64,000 nucleotides of DNA from Flavobacterium sp. (GTDB lineage Bacteria > Bacteroidota > Bacteroidia > Flavobacteriales > Flavobacteriaceae): NCBI GenBank assembly GCA_015234525.1, contig JADGMX010000020.1, positions 62,001 to 126,000 on the forward strand. The letters are read 5' to 3'. The stretch's first letter is position 1. Each line of letters begins with the position of its first letter. Under the pieces are notes generated by a model. The model searched no databases and had not been told where the DNA came from. It saw nothing but the letters and a program-made list of their open reading frames with translations. The position numbers and the translations under genes were made by a program. Of this stretch, positions 53,077 through 60,791 are shown piece by piece.

Positions 53077-53328
53077 TCAAGAAATCTGAAGCCTTTTGCT
53101 TTTTCTTCGATCCATTTTAGCGGATAAAAGAACATTAATGTGTCGTTTTTGTTGTAGCAAAAATGGAATATTCAAGATAATTCCCACCACGCAAATCATC
53201 ATCAAAATTAGTAAAAGACTAATATATATGAAATGATTAGCTTCGGCTGAAATGTTAAAATCAACAATGAAAAAATATCCTGCGACCATAAAAACGGCAA
53301 ATGAGACGATGAGTGATAGCGCTTTCAT
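53077..53328 (-). CDS. Small membrane protein, two helices
   Basis: The 83-residue protein has two hydrophobic helices (ALSLIVSFAVFMVAGYFFIV and FIYISLLLILMMICVVGIIL) and a basic tail (KMDRRKSKRLQI) that should face the cytosol. No family is recognised. A strong terminator downstream and the good start at 53328 support a real gene. Confidence 0.65.
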   Translation of the reverse strand: MKALSLIVSFAVFMVAGYFFIVDFNISAEANHFIYISLLLILMMICVVGIILNIPFLLQQKRHINVLLSAKMDRRKSKRLQIS

Positions 53329-53561
53329 AATTCGGTTGGTTTAGTTAGTTAATTTGCTTTTTCACAGCTGGGAAATGCTTTAAAACATGTCCCTTAATTT
53401 TTTAACTAAATTACTCCGAAGCCACAGCCGGGCGCTTACAGAATTTTCTAAAAGTCTTATAAAGTTGCCATAGAAATTTTAAGAAATACTTAACTTTTAC
53501 AGAGTTTCCACCTCATTTACACTCAGCATCTTATAATTATAAAAAGTGTGTATTTTTCAGT
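53329..53561. other. Intergenic stretch, nothing recognised
   Basis: AT-rich, with a purine-rich part near 53410-53450. It should hold the promoter of the small membrane protein gene on the minus strand. No ORF or RNA gene was seen before the repeat that follows. Confidence 0.5.
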
Positions 53562-53705
53562 GTAGCAATTCCGGCTTTCACTGCAAGTTTTTTCGATCCT
53601 GCCAATTTTGTTTCCTGGCAAAGGAGCTTCCAGAGTCGCTCTTTCCCAAGAACAAAATAATGGCATGTCCTTCAAAAAGCTTTTCGCTCCAATCCGGGCT
53701 AGGGC
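53562..53705 (+). repeat. Interspersed repeat copy 5, left module with long hairpin
   Basis: It begins GTAGCAATTCCGGCTTTC then ACTGCAAG and ends CCAATCCGGGCTAGGGC, as in copies 2 and 3. Here the internal hairpin is longer. AGTTTTT pairs with AAAAAGCT, and TGCCAATTTTGTTTCCTGG with CC.AAGAACAAAATAATGGCA. Variable stems between constant ends suggest selection on the fold rather than the sequence. Confidence 0.7.
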
Positions 53706-53726
53706 TTTTTTGCTACAATTCAGCTA

Positions 53727-54128
53727 CTATTCCGATTTTCCGGCATCAATATTTCCACGATGCTTGTCGTTGTCAGGATGAGATTCAGGATATCGGTTCG
53801 GGTTAACATCGTAATTGCGATCGCGATTGGTAGCTAAATCGGGATCTTCCAACACTTTGTTGTCAGCCGATTCATTTGCGACCGGATTTCCCGAGGGCGA
53901 ATTATCATCGGTATGACGGGCGCGCTGAACATTGGTTTTGTCGCCGTCGGTATCAGTTTCGGTTTCACGTTTCAGATGATCTTCAGTTTTGCTTTGCGCC
54001 GGATCATAATCATCCGGTAATTTCTCATTGCTGAATCCTTCATTAAAAAAGGTGTGATCGCCTTGCTTCTTTAGTTCATTGTTCCAGGTTGTTTCGTCGG
54101 TTCTCGTGTTGTTGTTCTGATCTTTCAT
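53727..54128 (-). CDS. Hydrophilic, probably disordered protein
   Basis: The 133-residue product is very rich in Asp, Asn, Glu, Lys, Arg and Thr and almost free of large hydrophobic residues (DDYDPAQSKTEDHLKRE, DTDGDKTNVQRARHTDDN, RYPESHPDNDKHRGNID). It has no Cys, signal or membrane segment. It is likely disordered, in the manner of stress-linked hydrophilins; that comparison is by composition only. Codon use looks like that of neighbouring genes and the ATG at 54128 is clean. No family is recognised. Confidence 0.7.
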   Translation of the reverse strand: MKDQNNNTRTDETTWNNELKKQGDHTFFNEGFSNEKLPDDYDPAQSKTEDHLKRETETDTDGDKTNVQRARHTDDNSPSGNPVANESADNKVLEDPDLATNRDRNYDVNPNRYPESHPDNDKHRGNIDAGKSE

Positions 54129-54203
54129 AATTGTAGTTTTACTATAATATTACAGCTTTTCAAGAAACTTCCGATTCAAATTAACACGGCTTTCAGATTA
54201 CAT

Positions 54204-54211
54204 TATCTTTG
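54204..54211 (+). promoter_or_regulatory. -7 box (TATCTTTG) directly before the pseudouridine synthase gene
   Basis: A perfect TAnnTTTG that ends four bases before the ATG at 54216, so the transcript would start at or near the A of the start codon. Confidence 0.5.
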
Positions 54212-54215
54212 CAAA

Positions 54216-54785
54216 ATGTCTGATCACCGCCATTTCATCGTCCATAAACCTTACGGATATCTCAGCCAGTTTATCTACGAACTCAAACGCAAAAAGAAAT
54301 TGTTGGGAGAATTATACGATTTCCCAATGGGAACAATGGCTATCGGCCGACTCGATGAGGATTCTGAAGGACTCCTTTTTCTTACCACCGATGGCAAAAT
54401 GAGTGAGATTGTTAGAAGTCGCAAGACCGAAAAGGAATATTACATTCAAGTCGACGGCATTATAACCGACGAAGCCGCACTTAAAATGGCAAGCGGCGTT
54501 GAAATCGGCGTAAAAGGCACAAAATACCTCACCAAACCATGCAAGGTCTCGCGACTCCATCAACCGCCAAATTTTCCCCCTCGGCAGCAAAAAATCAGGG
54601 ATGATCGTCACGGTCCAACAAGTTGGGCATCGGTCACGCTCACCGAGGGAAAGTTCAGACAGGTTCGAAAGATGAGCGCAGCCGTAGGTTTCCCGGTGTT
54701 GCGACTCATTCGCGTCAGAATCGGAAATGTAAAACTCGACATCGGATCGGGTGAAGTGAAAGAAGTATCAAATTTTGATCTATGA
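54216..54785 (+). CDS. rluE: 23S rRNA pseudouridine synthase, RluE type
   Basis: A protein of 189 residues of the RsuA/RluB/E/F group. It starts at HFIVHKPYGYLSQF and lacks an N-terminal S4 domain, as RluE does. The catalytic Asp is in AIGRLDEDSEGLLFLTTDG. EKEYYIQVDG and EGKFRQVRKMSAAVGFPVLRLIRVRIG are the other conserved blocks. RluE modifies U2457 of 23S rRNA in E. coli; the same target here is inference. The stop overlaps the start of trmL by 4 bases. Confidence 0.9.
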   Translation: MSDHRHFIVHKPYGYLSQFIYELKRKKKLLGELYDFPMGTMAIGRLDEDSEGLLFLTTDGKMSEIVRSRKTEKEYYIQVDGIITDEAALKMASGVEIGVKGTKYLTKPCKVSRLHQPPNFPPRQQKIRDDRHGPTSWASVTLTEGKFRQVRKMSAAVGFPVLRLIRVRIGNVKLDIGSGEVKEVSNFDL

Positions 54786-55240
54786 TAAATATCGTCCTAA
54801 TTGAACCTGAAATTCCCAATAATACCGGAAATATCGGCCGACTTTGTGTTGGAACCGAAAGCCGGCTTCACCTTGTCCATCCTTTTGGTTTTAAAATAAC
54901 GGATACGAGTGTCAAGCGCGCCGGACTCGACTATTGGGTTCATCTCGATTGGCATCAATACGAAAATGTAGATCATTGGCTCGGGGAAGTTGAAGATAAA
55001 AGCAGAATATTTTTATTTAGCGCCCGAACAGACAACTCATATCTCGACGCCAAATTTCAGGATGGTGATTGGTTGGTATTTGGAAAAGAAAGCAACGGAC
55101 TCGACAAATCAATACTCGATCGGTTCCCGAATCATCTAACGATTCCGATCTCGCCGCTGGCGCGAAGTTTTAATATCGCAAATGCTGTCGCTTTCGCACT
55201 TGGTGAAGCAAAACGGCAATTGCGTTACCCTGAAATATAA
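54782..55240 (+). CDS. trmL: tRNA (cytidine(34)-2'-O)-methyltransferase TrmL
   Basis: A SPOUT methyltransferase of 152 residues. It starts MINIVLIEPEIPNNTGNIGRLCVGTESRLHLVHPFGF, and has the knot-forming WLVFGKESNGLDKSIL and LTIPISPLARSFNIANAVAFALGEAKRQL. It methylates the wobble base of certain tRNA-Leu species as a dimer. The start overlaps the pseudouridine synthase gene by 4 bases, so the two RNA-modification genes are co-translated. The end overlaps the convergent DUF4468 gene by 16 bases. Confidence 0.95.
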   Translation: MINIVLIEPEIPNNTGNIGRLCVGTESRLHLVHPFGFKITDTSVKRAGLDYWVHLDWHQYENVDHWLGEVEDKSRIFLFSARTDNSYLDAKFQDGDWLVFGKESNGLDKSILDRFPNHLTIPISPLARSFNIANAVAFALGEAKRQLRYPEI

Positions 55241-55719
55241 CCAATATATGAATTGATTAGGTTATTGACCGTTCGCTCGATCGAGGGTTTAATATCCCTG
55301 AAATCTTGTTTAATTTTTCCGTCAGAAGTGAAGTAATCTGACAATTCGAGTTCTTTGCGAACATTGCGTTCATAGATTTCGTTGACGGTAAAAGCGATCC
55401 GGATTTTGGTATCTGTAAACGAAACCGCCATCGTATAATCGATCCGACAATAAAATTCCTCACCGATATTTCGATAGAAAAAAGCGTTGTTGCGTTGCGC
55501 CGAAATTTTTAAGGAATTGGGCGTAACCTCAAAAACTGAAGGCTGTTCATGTCTGTATTCACTAGCCCAGATTTTCGAGGCGTCAATGATTTCCTCATTG
55601 GTTCGCCCGGATCTATCGATCTCAATTGGATGAAAACCTTGCGGCGTCAACTCGAGTTTTGCTTGTGAATATCCGTTAACAATCAGTAATAACGCTATGA
55701 CCGAAAAGAATTTTTTCAT
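55225..55719 (-). CDS. DUF4468-type exported protein
   Basis: A protein of 164 residues with signal peptide MKKFFSVIALLLIVNGYSQ. RTNEEIIDASKIWASEY, then NSLKISAQRNNAFFYRNIGEEFYCRIDYTMAVSFTDTKIRIAFTVNEIY, fits the TBP-like DUF4468 fold found in Bacteroidota exported proteins. No function is known. It lies 30 bases upstream, on the same strand, of nothing else; the ABC operon ends just before its start. Confidence 0.8.
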   Translation of the reverse strand: MKKFFSVIALLLIVNGYSQAKLELTPQGFHPIEIDRSGRTNEEIIDASKIWASEYRHEQPSVFEVTPNSLKISAQRNNAFFYRNIGEEFYCRIDYTMAVSFTDTKIRIAFTVNEIYERNVRKELELSDYFTSDGKIKQDFRDIKPSIERTVNNLINSYIGYISG

Positions 55720-55749
55720 TCCACTAATTTAAGACGTTTCCGAAACCAG

Positions 55750-56538
55750 CTATATATCTTTAAAGATAAACTTAACTTTTTCAGCATCAAAACCAATATC
55801 TGAATTGCTGAAAATTTTGTCGAAAACACCGCGTTTGATCAGATTCGCCGGACTATCCTGAACAACATCCTCGGTTGTCATTACAATCATCGAATCGCTT
55901 AGCTGAATTGCGAGTTCAATATCGTGGGTGGAAAACAGCACACACTTATTAAATTTGACAGCCAACTCGCGGATCAATCTAAAAATTGAAATTTTATTCT
56001 CCAGATCCAGATGCGTGGTCGGCTCGTCTAAAATTATTACTGGCGTATCTTGTGCGAGCGCACGGGCAATCATCACGCGTTGCAATTGTCCGTCGCTGAG
56101 ATGATGGACTTTTTTGTTTGAAAAATTTGCGATATTGGTCAAACGAAGCGCATTGTTTACCAAGTCGCGATCGGTAATTGTCAGCGTTCCGATCCAATTC
56201 GTGTACGGTTGACGCGCGGTCGCTACGAGTTCAAAAACCGATAAGTTTGATTCCGGAAGTTTCTCAGTCAATACCAAACTCAGCTTTTTAGAAACTTCCA
56301 ATCGGTTTAAATCGGCTGAATTTTGACCATCGATAAAAATACTACCAGATAATGCAGGTTGCAATCCGGCAAGAGTTCGAAGCAAGGTCGATTTTCCGGC
56401 GCCATTGATTCCGATTAACGACGTCACTTTCGAGGGCTCGACCGAAATCGATATATCTGAACAAATCACCTGTTCCCGGCTTGAATGTTTATATCCGATT
56501 TTCAGATTGGTGGTAGTTATGATCTCGTTTGCCATCAA
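55750..56538 (-). CDS. ABC transporter ATPase, cobalamin/iron-chelate type (BtuD-like)
   Basis: An ATPase of 262 residues. Walker A is GINGAGKST, the Q-loop region has LVLTEKLPESNLSVFELVATARQPYT, the signature is LSDGQLQRVMIARALA and Walker B is VIILDEPTTHLD. This pattern is common to BtuD and FecE-like ATPases of type II importers. It is the third gene of a run with the substrate-binding protein and permease; its start overlaps the permease gene by 4 bases. The cobalamin assignment rests on the divergent riboswitch-controlled receptor. Confidence 0.88.
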   Translation of the reverse strand: MMANEIITTTNLKIGYKHSSREQVICSDISISVEPSKVTSLIGINGAGKSTLLRTLAGLQPALSGSIFIDGQNSADLNRLEVSKKLSLVLTEKLPESNLSVFELVATARQPYTNWIGTLTITDRDLVNNALRLTNIANFSNKKVHHLSDGQLQRVMIARALAQDTPVIILDEPTTHLDLENKISIFRLIRELAVKFNKCVLFSTHDIELAIQLSDSMIVMTTEDVVQDSPANLIKRGVFDKIFSNSDIGFDAEKVKFIFKDI

Positions 56539-57563
56539 CGTTGCATTTTAGTTTGTCGCAAAAGCAACCAAATTACTACCGGAGCGCCAAACAGAGACGT
56601 CACGGCGTTGATCGGCAAGGTAAAATCGCTTCCCGGCACCTGACTTAAAATATCGCAAACAAGCATGATGTTCGCACCGCAAAGTATCGTTCCAATAAGT
56701 AAGATTTTGTGATCGCTGGAACTGAACACCAATTTGGCGATATGCGGAACTGCCAATCCCACAAATGCAATCGGTCCGACAAAAGCGGTAATGCTTCCGG
56801 CGAGTATTCCTGTTGTTAGCAAAATGAGAATGCGGGTTTTTCGGATATTGATGCCAAGACTTTGAGCATAATTTTCGCCCAGCAAAAGAGCGTTTAACGG
56901 TTTGATGCTGAATAAACATAGAATCAATCCGATCGCGACCGCTGACGTCATTATTATAATTGACTCCCAGGTCATGCTTCCCAAATTTCCAAGCGACCAA
57001 AATGTGAAGCGCTGCAACTGTTCGGCGGTGCTGAAATACGTAAATACGCTGACAACCGCGGAGGTAAAACTTGCAAACATCAGTCCGACAATCAATATTC
57101 CCATCGTGTCACGCAAACGCTGTGACACAAGTAAAACCGCCGCAAGGACGATCATGCTCCCGATGCAGGAAGCAAGCACTACAATGTAATCTGACTCAAG
57201 ATAGCTCGCGAAACTAATCGGTAGGATATTGATGCCCAAAACAACAATCGCCACGCCTAAACTCGCACCCGAACTCAGCCCAAGAACATACGGTCCGGCA
57301 AGCGGATTTCTGAACAATGTTTGCATTAAAAGTCCGCACACCGATAAACCAATTCCGGCCAGAACTGCGGTTAATGCTTTTGGTAATCTGTAATTTAAAA
57401 TAATGTAATCCCAAGTTGTTTTAGCCGAGTCTTGCCCGGTTAGAGCTTTAAAGGTATCCGACAACGGAATTCGCACCGATCCCGACGACAAATCGACAAA
57501 AAACCACAGCAATGCCGTGATTGTGAGCAGAACGATCAGAATATGATTGCGATTTTGTAGCAA
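56535..57563 (-). CDS. ABC permease, FecCD family (BtuC-like)
   Basis: A membrane protein of 342 residues with about ten helices. Family marks include YRLPKALTAVLAGIGLSVCGLLMQTLFRNPLAGPYVLGLSSGASLG and FVGPIAFVGLAVPHIAKLV, and the end QVPGSDFTLPINAVTSLFGAPVVIWLLLR. These are shared by BtuC and by iron-siderophore permeases. It works as a dimer with the ATPase encoded downstream (4-base overlap). It directly follows the binding-protein gene with no gap. Confidence 0.92.
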   Translation of the reverse strand: MLQNRNHILIVLLTITALLWFFVDLSSGSVRIPLSDTFKALTGQDSAKTTWDYIILNYRLPKALTAVLAGIGLSVCGLLMQTLFRNPLAGPYVLGLSSGASLGVAIVVLGINILPISFASYLESDYIVVLASCIGSMIVLAAVLLVSQRLRDTMGILIVGLMFASFTSAVVSVFTYFSTAEQLQRFTFWSLGNLGSMTWESIIIMTSAVAIGLILCLFSIKPLNALLLGENYAQSLGINIRKTRILILLTTGILAGSITAFVGPIAFVGLAVPHIAKLVFSSSDHKILLIGTILCGANIMLVCDILSQVPGSDFTLPINAVTSLFGAPVVIWLLLRQTKMQR

Positions 57564-58697
57564 TTATTTAAGTTTTTCGAAAAACACCAGTTTATGATCG
57601 GGAAGAATCGTCGGATGGAAAATATGAATCAGGTCTTTAATTACCAGATCCGGTCGGTTCTGTGATAGTTCGTAGTAAATCACGCCACCGGTCCGGCCTT
57701 TTTTAGTACTAAATGAATACACATTTTTAGTCTGAAAAGCTTTAAATCGGTTGTAATGCGGTTTGCTTTTCAGCATGTCTGCCAGCGATGTGTGCTCAGC
57801 AGGACCAATCCAGAAATCGGCTTCAGAGGCTTTGTCGTAAACCACTTCAAAGGATAACGATAAACTTCCCGTTCCTTTGCTATCTGCCCACAAATAATCA
57901 GCTCCGGCATCTTTTAGCAAAAGTGAACCCCAACTTCCGCCTTGAGGAACAAACCAAGTATTTTCGTACATCGAACCCGAGAGAACTGTCGGTTTTTTGC
58001 TAACGGTTGATGCTAATTTCACTGCGTTTGTATATTCTTTTTCGATATCGTTGAAAATGGAATCTGCTTTATCTTCGACAGCGAACAAAGTGCCGAAAAG
58101 CTTGATCCATTCCGCTTTGCCAAGTGGTGTTTTCTCGTTCCAATCGCCATTAAACAATACTTTTAAACCACTTTTTCGGAGCAGTTCGATTTCGGGATTG
58201 CTATCGTCGATGGCATGTGCAACTAAAACATCAGGTGCCACATCGATAATAATCTCGGTATTTAAATCGTAACCTTCGCCGATATCGCGAATTTCGCCAC
58301 GATCAATACGGTTGCGGACAGGCACCGAAGAAATGTAATCAAGATTTGGAAAAGCGGTGAGATTTTGATGAACTCCGAGCATTTCGAGCGACGGAATATG
58401 AGTAGTTGAGGTTACTGCGATTGAAGAAACAGGAACTTTGATAACGCCAAACTTAGATAAGCTATCCGGAATTTTTGTGCCGTCGCGCTGACAGACATAG
58501 GTGTAGATCCGGTTAGCTCCCGGCCAGGGATCGCGGATTTTTATAATCGAAAAACCTTCAAACTTTTGGATTTCAAGTCCTTTGGCATGTCGGATTAGAT
58601 TTCCCGTGGAACTTTCACTTGATGAAGCTTGGCCATCCCGACGCTGGCAAGACATCAAAAATGACCCGATTAAAAAGAAGATGAAAATAGTTCTCAT
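57564..58697 (-). CDS. ABC substrate-binding lipoprotein (BtuF-like)
   Basis: A protein of 377 residues with lipobox MRTIFIFFLIGSFLMSC (Cys17). It has the helical-backbone, two-lobed type III binding-protein features: VISSIAVTSTTHIPSLEMLGV, then DVLVAHAIDDSNPEIELLRKSGLKVLFNGDWNEKTPLGKAEWIKLFGTLF, and DFWIGPAEHTSLADML. Annotators usually call it an iron-chelate or cobalamin binding protein; the neighbouring riboswitch and BtuB-like receptor favour cobalamin. A -7 box ends 4 bases upstream of the ATG. Confidence 0.88.
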   Translation of the reverse strand: MRTIFIFFLIGSFLMSCQRRDGQASSSESSTGNLIRHAKGLEIQKFEGFSIIKIRDPWPGANRIYTYVCQRDGTKIPDSLSKFGVIKVPVSSIAVTSTTHIPSLEMLGVHQNLTAFPNLDYISSVPVRNRIDRGEIRDIGEGYDLNTEIIIDVAPDVLVAHAIDDSNPEIELLRKSGLKVLFNGDWNEKTPLGKAEWIKLFGTLFAVEDKADSIFNDIEKEYTNAVKLASTVSKKPTVLSGSMYENTWFVPQGGSWGSLLLKDAGADYLWADSKGTGSLSLSFEVVYDKASEADFWIGPAEHTSLADMLKSKPHYNRFKAFQTKNVYSFSTKKGRTGGVIYYELSQNRPDLVIKDLIHIFHPTILPDHKLVFFEKLK

Positions 58698-58701
58698 GCC
58701 G

Positions 58702-58709
58702 CAAAGGTA
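58702..58709 (-). promoter_or_regulatory. -7 box (TACCTTTG) of the BtuFCD-like operon
   Basis: A perfect TAnnTTTG on the minus strand that ends 4 bases before the start codon, which would give a leaderless mRNA. The operon therefore has no room for a riboswitch of its own. Confidence 0.55.
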
Positions 58710-58740
58710 AAAGTTATCGTGTAATTCCGAAGATTAAAAC

Positions 58741-58748
58741 TATATTTG
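58741..58748 (+). promoter_or_regulatory. -7 box (TATATTTG) of the btuB-like transcript
   Basis: A perfect TAnnTTTG; transcription would start near 58755, just before the riboswitch fold. No clear -33 element. Confidence 0.6.
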
Positions 58749-58757
58749 CACCGAATT

Positions 58758-58913
58758 AGGTTGCGAGCTGAAATCATCAGCCGCATGAAAAGGGAATTAG
58801 GTGAAATACCTAAGCTGTACCCGCAACTGTAAGCTATCAAAGACACTGTCTTCTACAACACCACTGCTAATGGCGGGAAGGTAGACAGATGTACGCAAGC
58901 CAGGAGACCTGCC
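58758..58913 (+). promoter_or_regulatory. Cobalamin riboswitch
   Basis: The leader shows the conserved parts of the AdoCbl/cobalamin class in order: the P1/P2 start (TTGCGAGCTGAAATCATC), AGGGAATTAGGTGAAA, GCTGTACCCGCAACTGTAA, a variable peripheral part with GCGGGAAGGTAGAC, and the B12 box GCCAGGAGACCTGCC at 58899-58913. The box is followed by TTTTTCTTAATTAAATT, then the btuB start 47 bases on. B12 binding should close expression of the receptor and the downstream propeller gene. Confidence 0.93.
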
Positions 58914-58959
58914 TTTTTCTTAATTAAATTTGAATCTCCGGGAAAAGAGATTCCATATT

Positions 58960-60789
58960 ATGACAAAAAGGTTTCTCTTAGTTTTTAGTTTTCTGGCGTG
59001 CCAATTCCTATCGGCACAACAATCTGATATTGTTCTTGACGAAGTTATTGTCTCGGATCGGCAATTATCGGAATTCTCCAGCACGCAATCGGTTCAAAAA
59101 ATTTCCGATTCGGTAATTTATCGAAATGATCCAAGTTTGCGGACGTTACTCAACAACAACACGCTGATTTATTTCAAAGAAAACTCGCCGGGCGCTGTGG
59201 CATCACCGTCGTTTCGAGGGACGACTGCGCAACAAACCGCGGTAGTTTGGAACGGCATCAATATTAACTCGCAGTTTCACGGCCAAACCGATTTCAACGT
59301 AATATCGACAACTGATTTTTCATCGATTACCGTTAAAAGCGGCGGCGGAAGTGTGGTTTACGGAAGCAGTGCGATTGGTGGTTCGGTTCATCTGGACAGC
59401 GAACTTAACTTTGAAAAGCATTTCGATAATCAAATCTTTTTGGCGTATGGAAGTTTTGATGCGAGGCAGCTGAATTACAACCTGTCAGTATCAGATAAAA
59501 AGTTTTCCGCGCAATTCAGCATTTCTGCAAATGCATCTGAAAACGATTACGATCTTCCTAACGGGACCAAAAATCGTAACGGCGAATTTAAAAATCAAAG
59601 TTTCGCCGCCTCGTTTGGTTACCGAATTAACAGGCAAAATGTCATTACGTATAATGGACATTTCTTTGATAGCAAACGGCATTTTTCGCTATTGTTTCCT
59701 ACTGATACGCCAACGCGTTACGAAGATTTCAATATGCGGAACCTGCTAACGTGGACAAATTCCGCTTCATTTTATCGATCGACCCTCAAACTTGCGCACG
59801 TTCTTGAAAATTATAGATTTTTTGAAAATATCAGTTTAGACGGATTCAATTTGGGAAAGGCCAAAAACACGGTTGCCAAATATGATCTTTTACTTAAAAC
59901 TGACGAAAAATTTACCATAAATCCGGTATTGGAATATAATCGGACAGACGGCGAAGGCAGCGATATTACTACAGCAACCCGCGAAATCTGGTCGGCGGCA
60001 CTATTGTTAAAGCACGAAATCTCCCCAAAATTTTTATACGAGGCCGGATTGCGGAAAGAATCGGCGAGCAACTACGACAGCCCGTTTCTTTTCAGCGGCG
60101 GATTTGTATATAGTCCGGTGAAATTTTACAGCGTTCGGGGAAATATTTCACGAAATTTCAGAATTCCGACCTTCAACGATTTGTATTGGTTTCAAGGTGG
60201 CAACGCCGAACTGAGTCCGGAGACGTCATTGCAAGGCGAGCTGTCAAACGAATTTGCTTTCAAAGATTTCTCACTTTCAGCCACAGCGTTCTATGGAAAA
60301 ATAGACAATATGATTCAGTGGCTTCCCGGCAATTCCAGTCAGTGGAATCCGTCGAACGTTCGCGAAGTTACGATGTACGGATTCGAAGCAAGAGCCGGAC
60401 TTGAAAAGCAAATCAATCAGCACCAATTCGCGATTTCCGGCGCGTATGCATATACCATTTCGGAAAACGCATTAACCGGCAAGCAGTTGATTTATGTTCC
60501 GTTTCATAAAATGATTGCAAATGCGGCGTATAGTTTTAAAAATTTTACGGTTGACTACCGATTTGTTTTCAACGGATCGGTGTTTACCCGAACAGATAAC
60601 AATCCGATTTATACGGTAGATGCGTATCATGTGTCTGATGTCGGTATCGAATATGATTTTAAAACCAAGAAACAGGCTTACTCGCTTGGGGTTAGATTGC
60701 AGAATCTATTTGATGTCGAATATCAGGTTGTCGAGAACCGTTATTATCCCGGCCAAAATTTCAACATTTTTCTAAACATTAAACTATAA
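58960..60789 (+). CDS. btuB: BtuB-like TonB-dependent cobalamin receptor
   Basis: A receptor of 609 residues, close to the 614 of E. coli BtuB. The signal peptide starts at the ATG at 58960 (MTKRFLLVFSFLACQFLSAQQ). It goes directly to the TonB box/plug (IVLDEVIVSDRQLS, PSFRGTTAQQTAVVWNGININSQ, GGGSVVYGSSAIGGSVHL), with no carboxypeptidase-like domain. The barrel ends FNIFLNIKL. The frame opens at a TTG at 58930, which lies between the riboswitch and the ATG. The cobalamin role follows from the riboswitch. The next gene starts 2 bases after the stop. Confidence 0.92.
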   Translation: MTKRFLLVFSFLACQFLSAQQSDIVLDEVIVSDRQLSEFSSTQSVQKISDSVIYRNDPSLRTLLNNNTLIYFKENSPGAVASPSFRGTTAQQTAVVWNGININSQFHGQTDFNVISTTDFSSITVKSGGGSVVYGSSAIGGSVHLDSELNFEKHFDNQIFLAYGSFDARQLNYNLSVSDKKFSAQFSISANASENDYDLPNGTKNRNGEFKNQSFAASFGYRINRQNVITYNGHFFDSKRHFSLLFPTDTPTRYEDFNMRNLLTWTNSASFYRSTLKLAHVLENYRFFENISLDGFNLGKAKNTVAKYDLLLKTDEKFTINPVLEYNRTDGEGSDITTATREIWSAALLLKHEISPKFLYEAGLRKESASNYDSPFLFSGGFVYSPVKFYSVRGNISRNFRIPTFNDLYWFQGGNAELSPETSLQGELSNEFAFKDFSLSATAFYGKIDNMIQWLPGNSSQWNPSNVREVTMYGFEARAGLEKQINQHQFAISGAYAYTISENALTGKQLIYVPFHKMIANAAYSFKNFTVDYRFVFNGSVFTRTDNNPIYTVDAYHVSDVGIEYDFKTKKQAYSLGVRLQNLFDVEYQVVENRYYPGQNFNIFLNIKL

Positions 60790-60791
60790 CC

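Noticed and set aside
53546..53806. 86-residue ORF on the plus strand
   Set aside because: It runs through the hairpin repeat at 53562-53705, is Cys- and Phe-rich without any family pattern, and overlaps the 53727 gene on the other strand.
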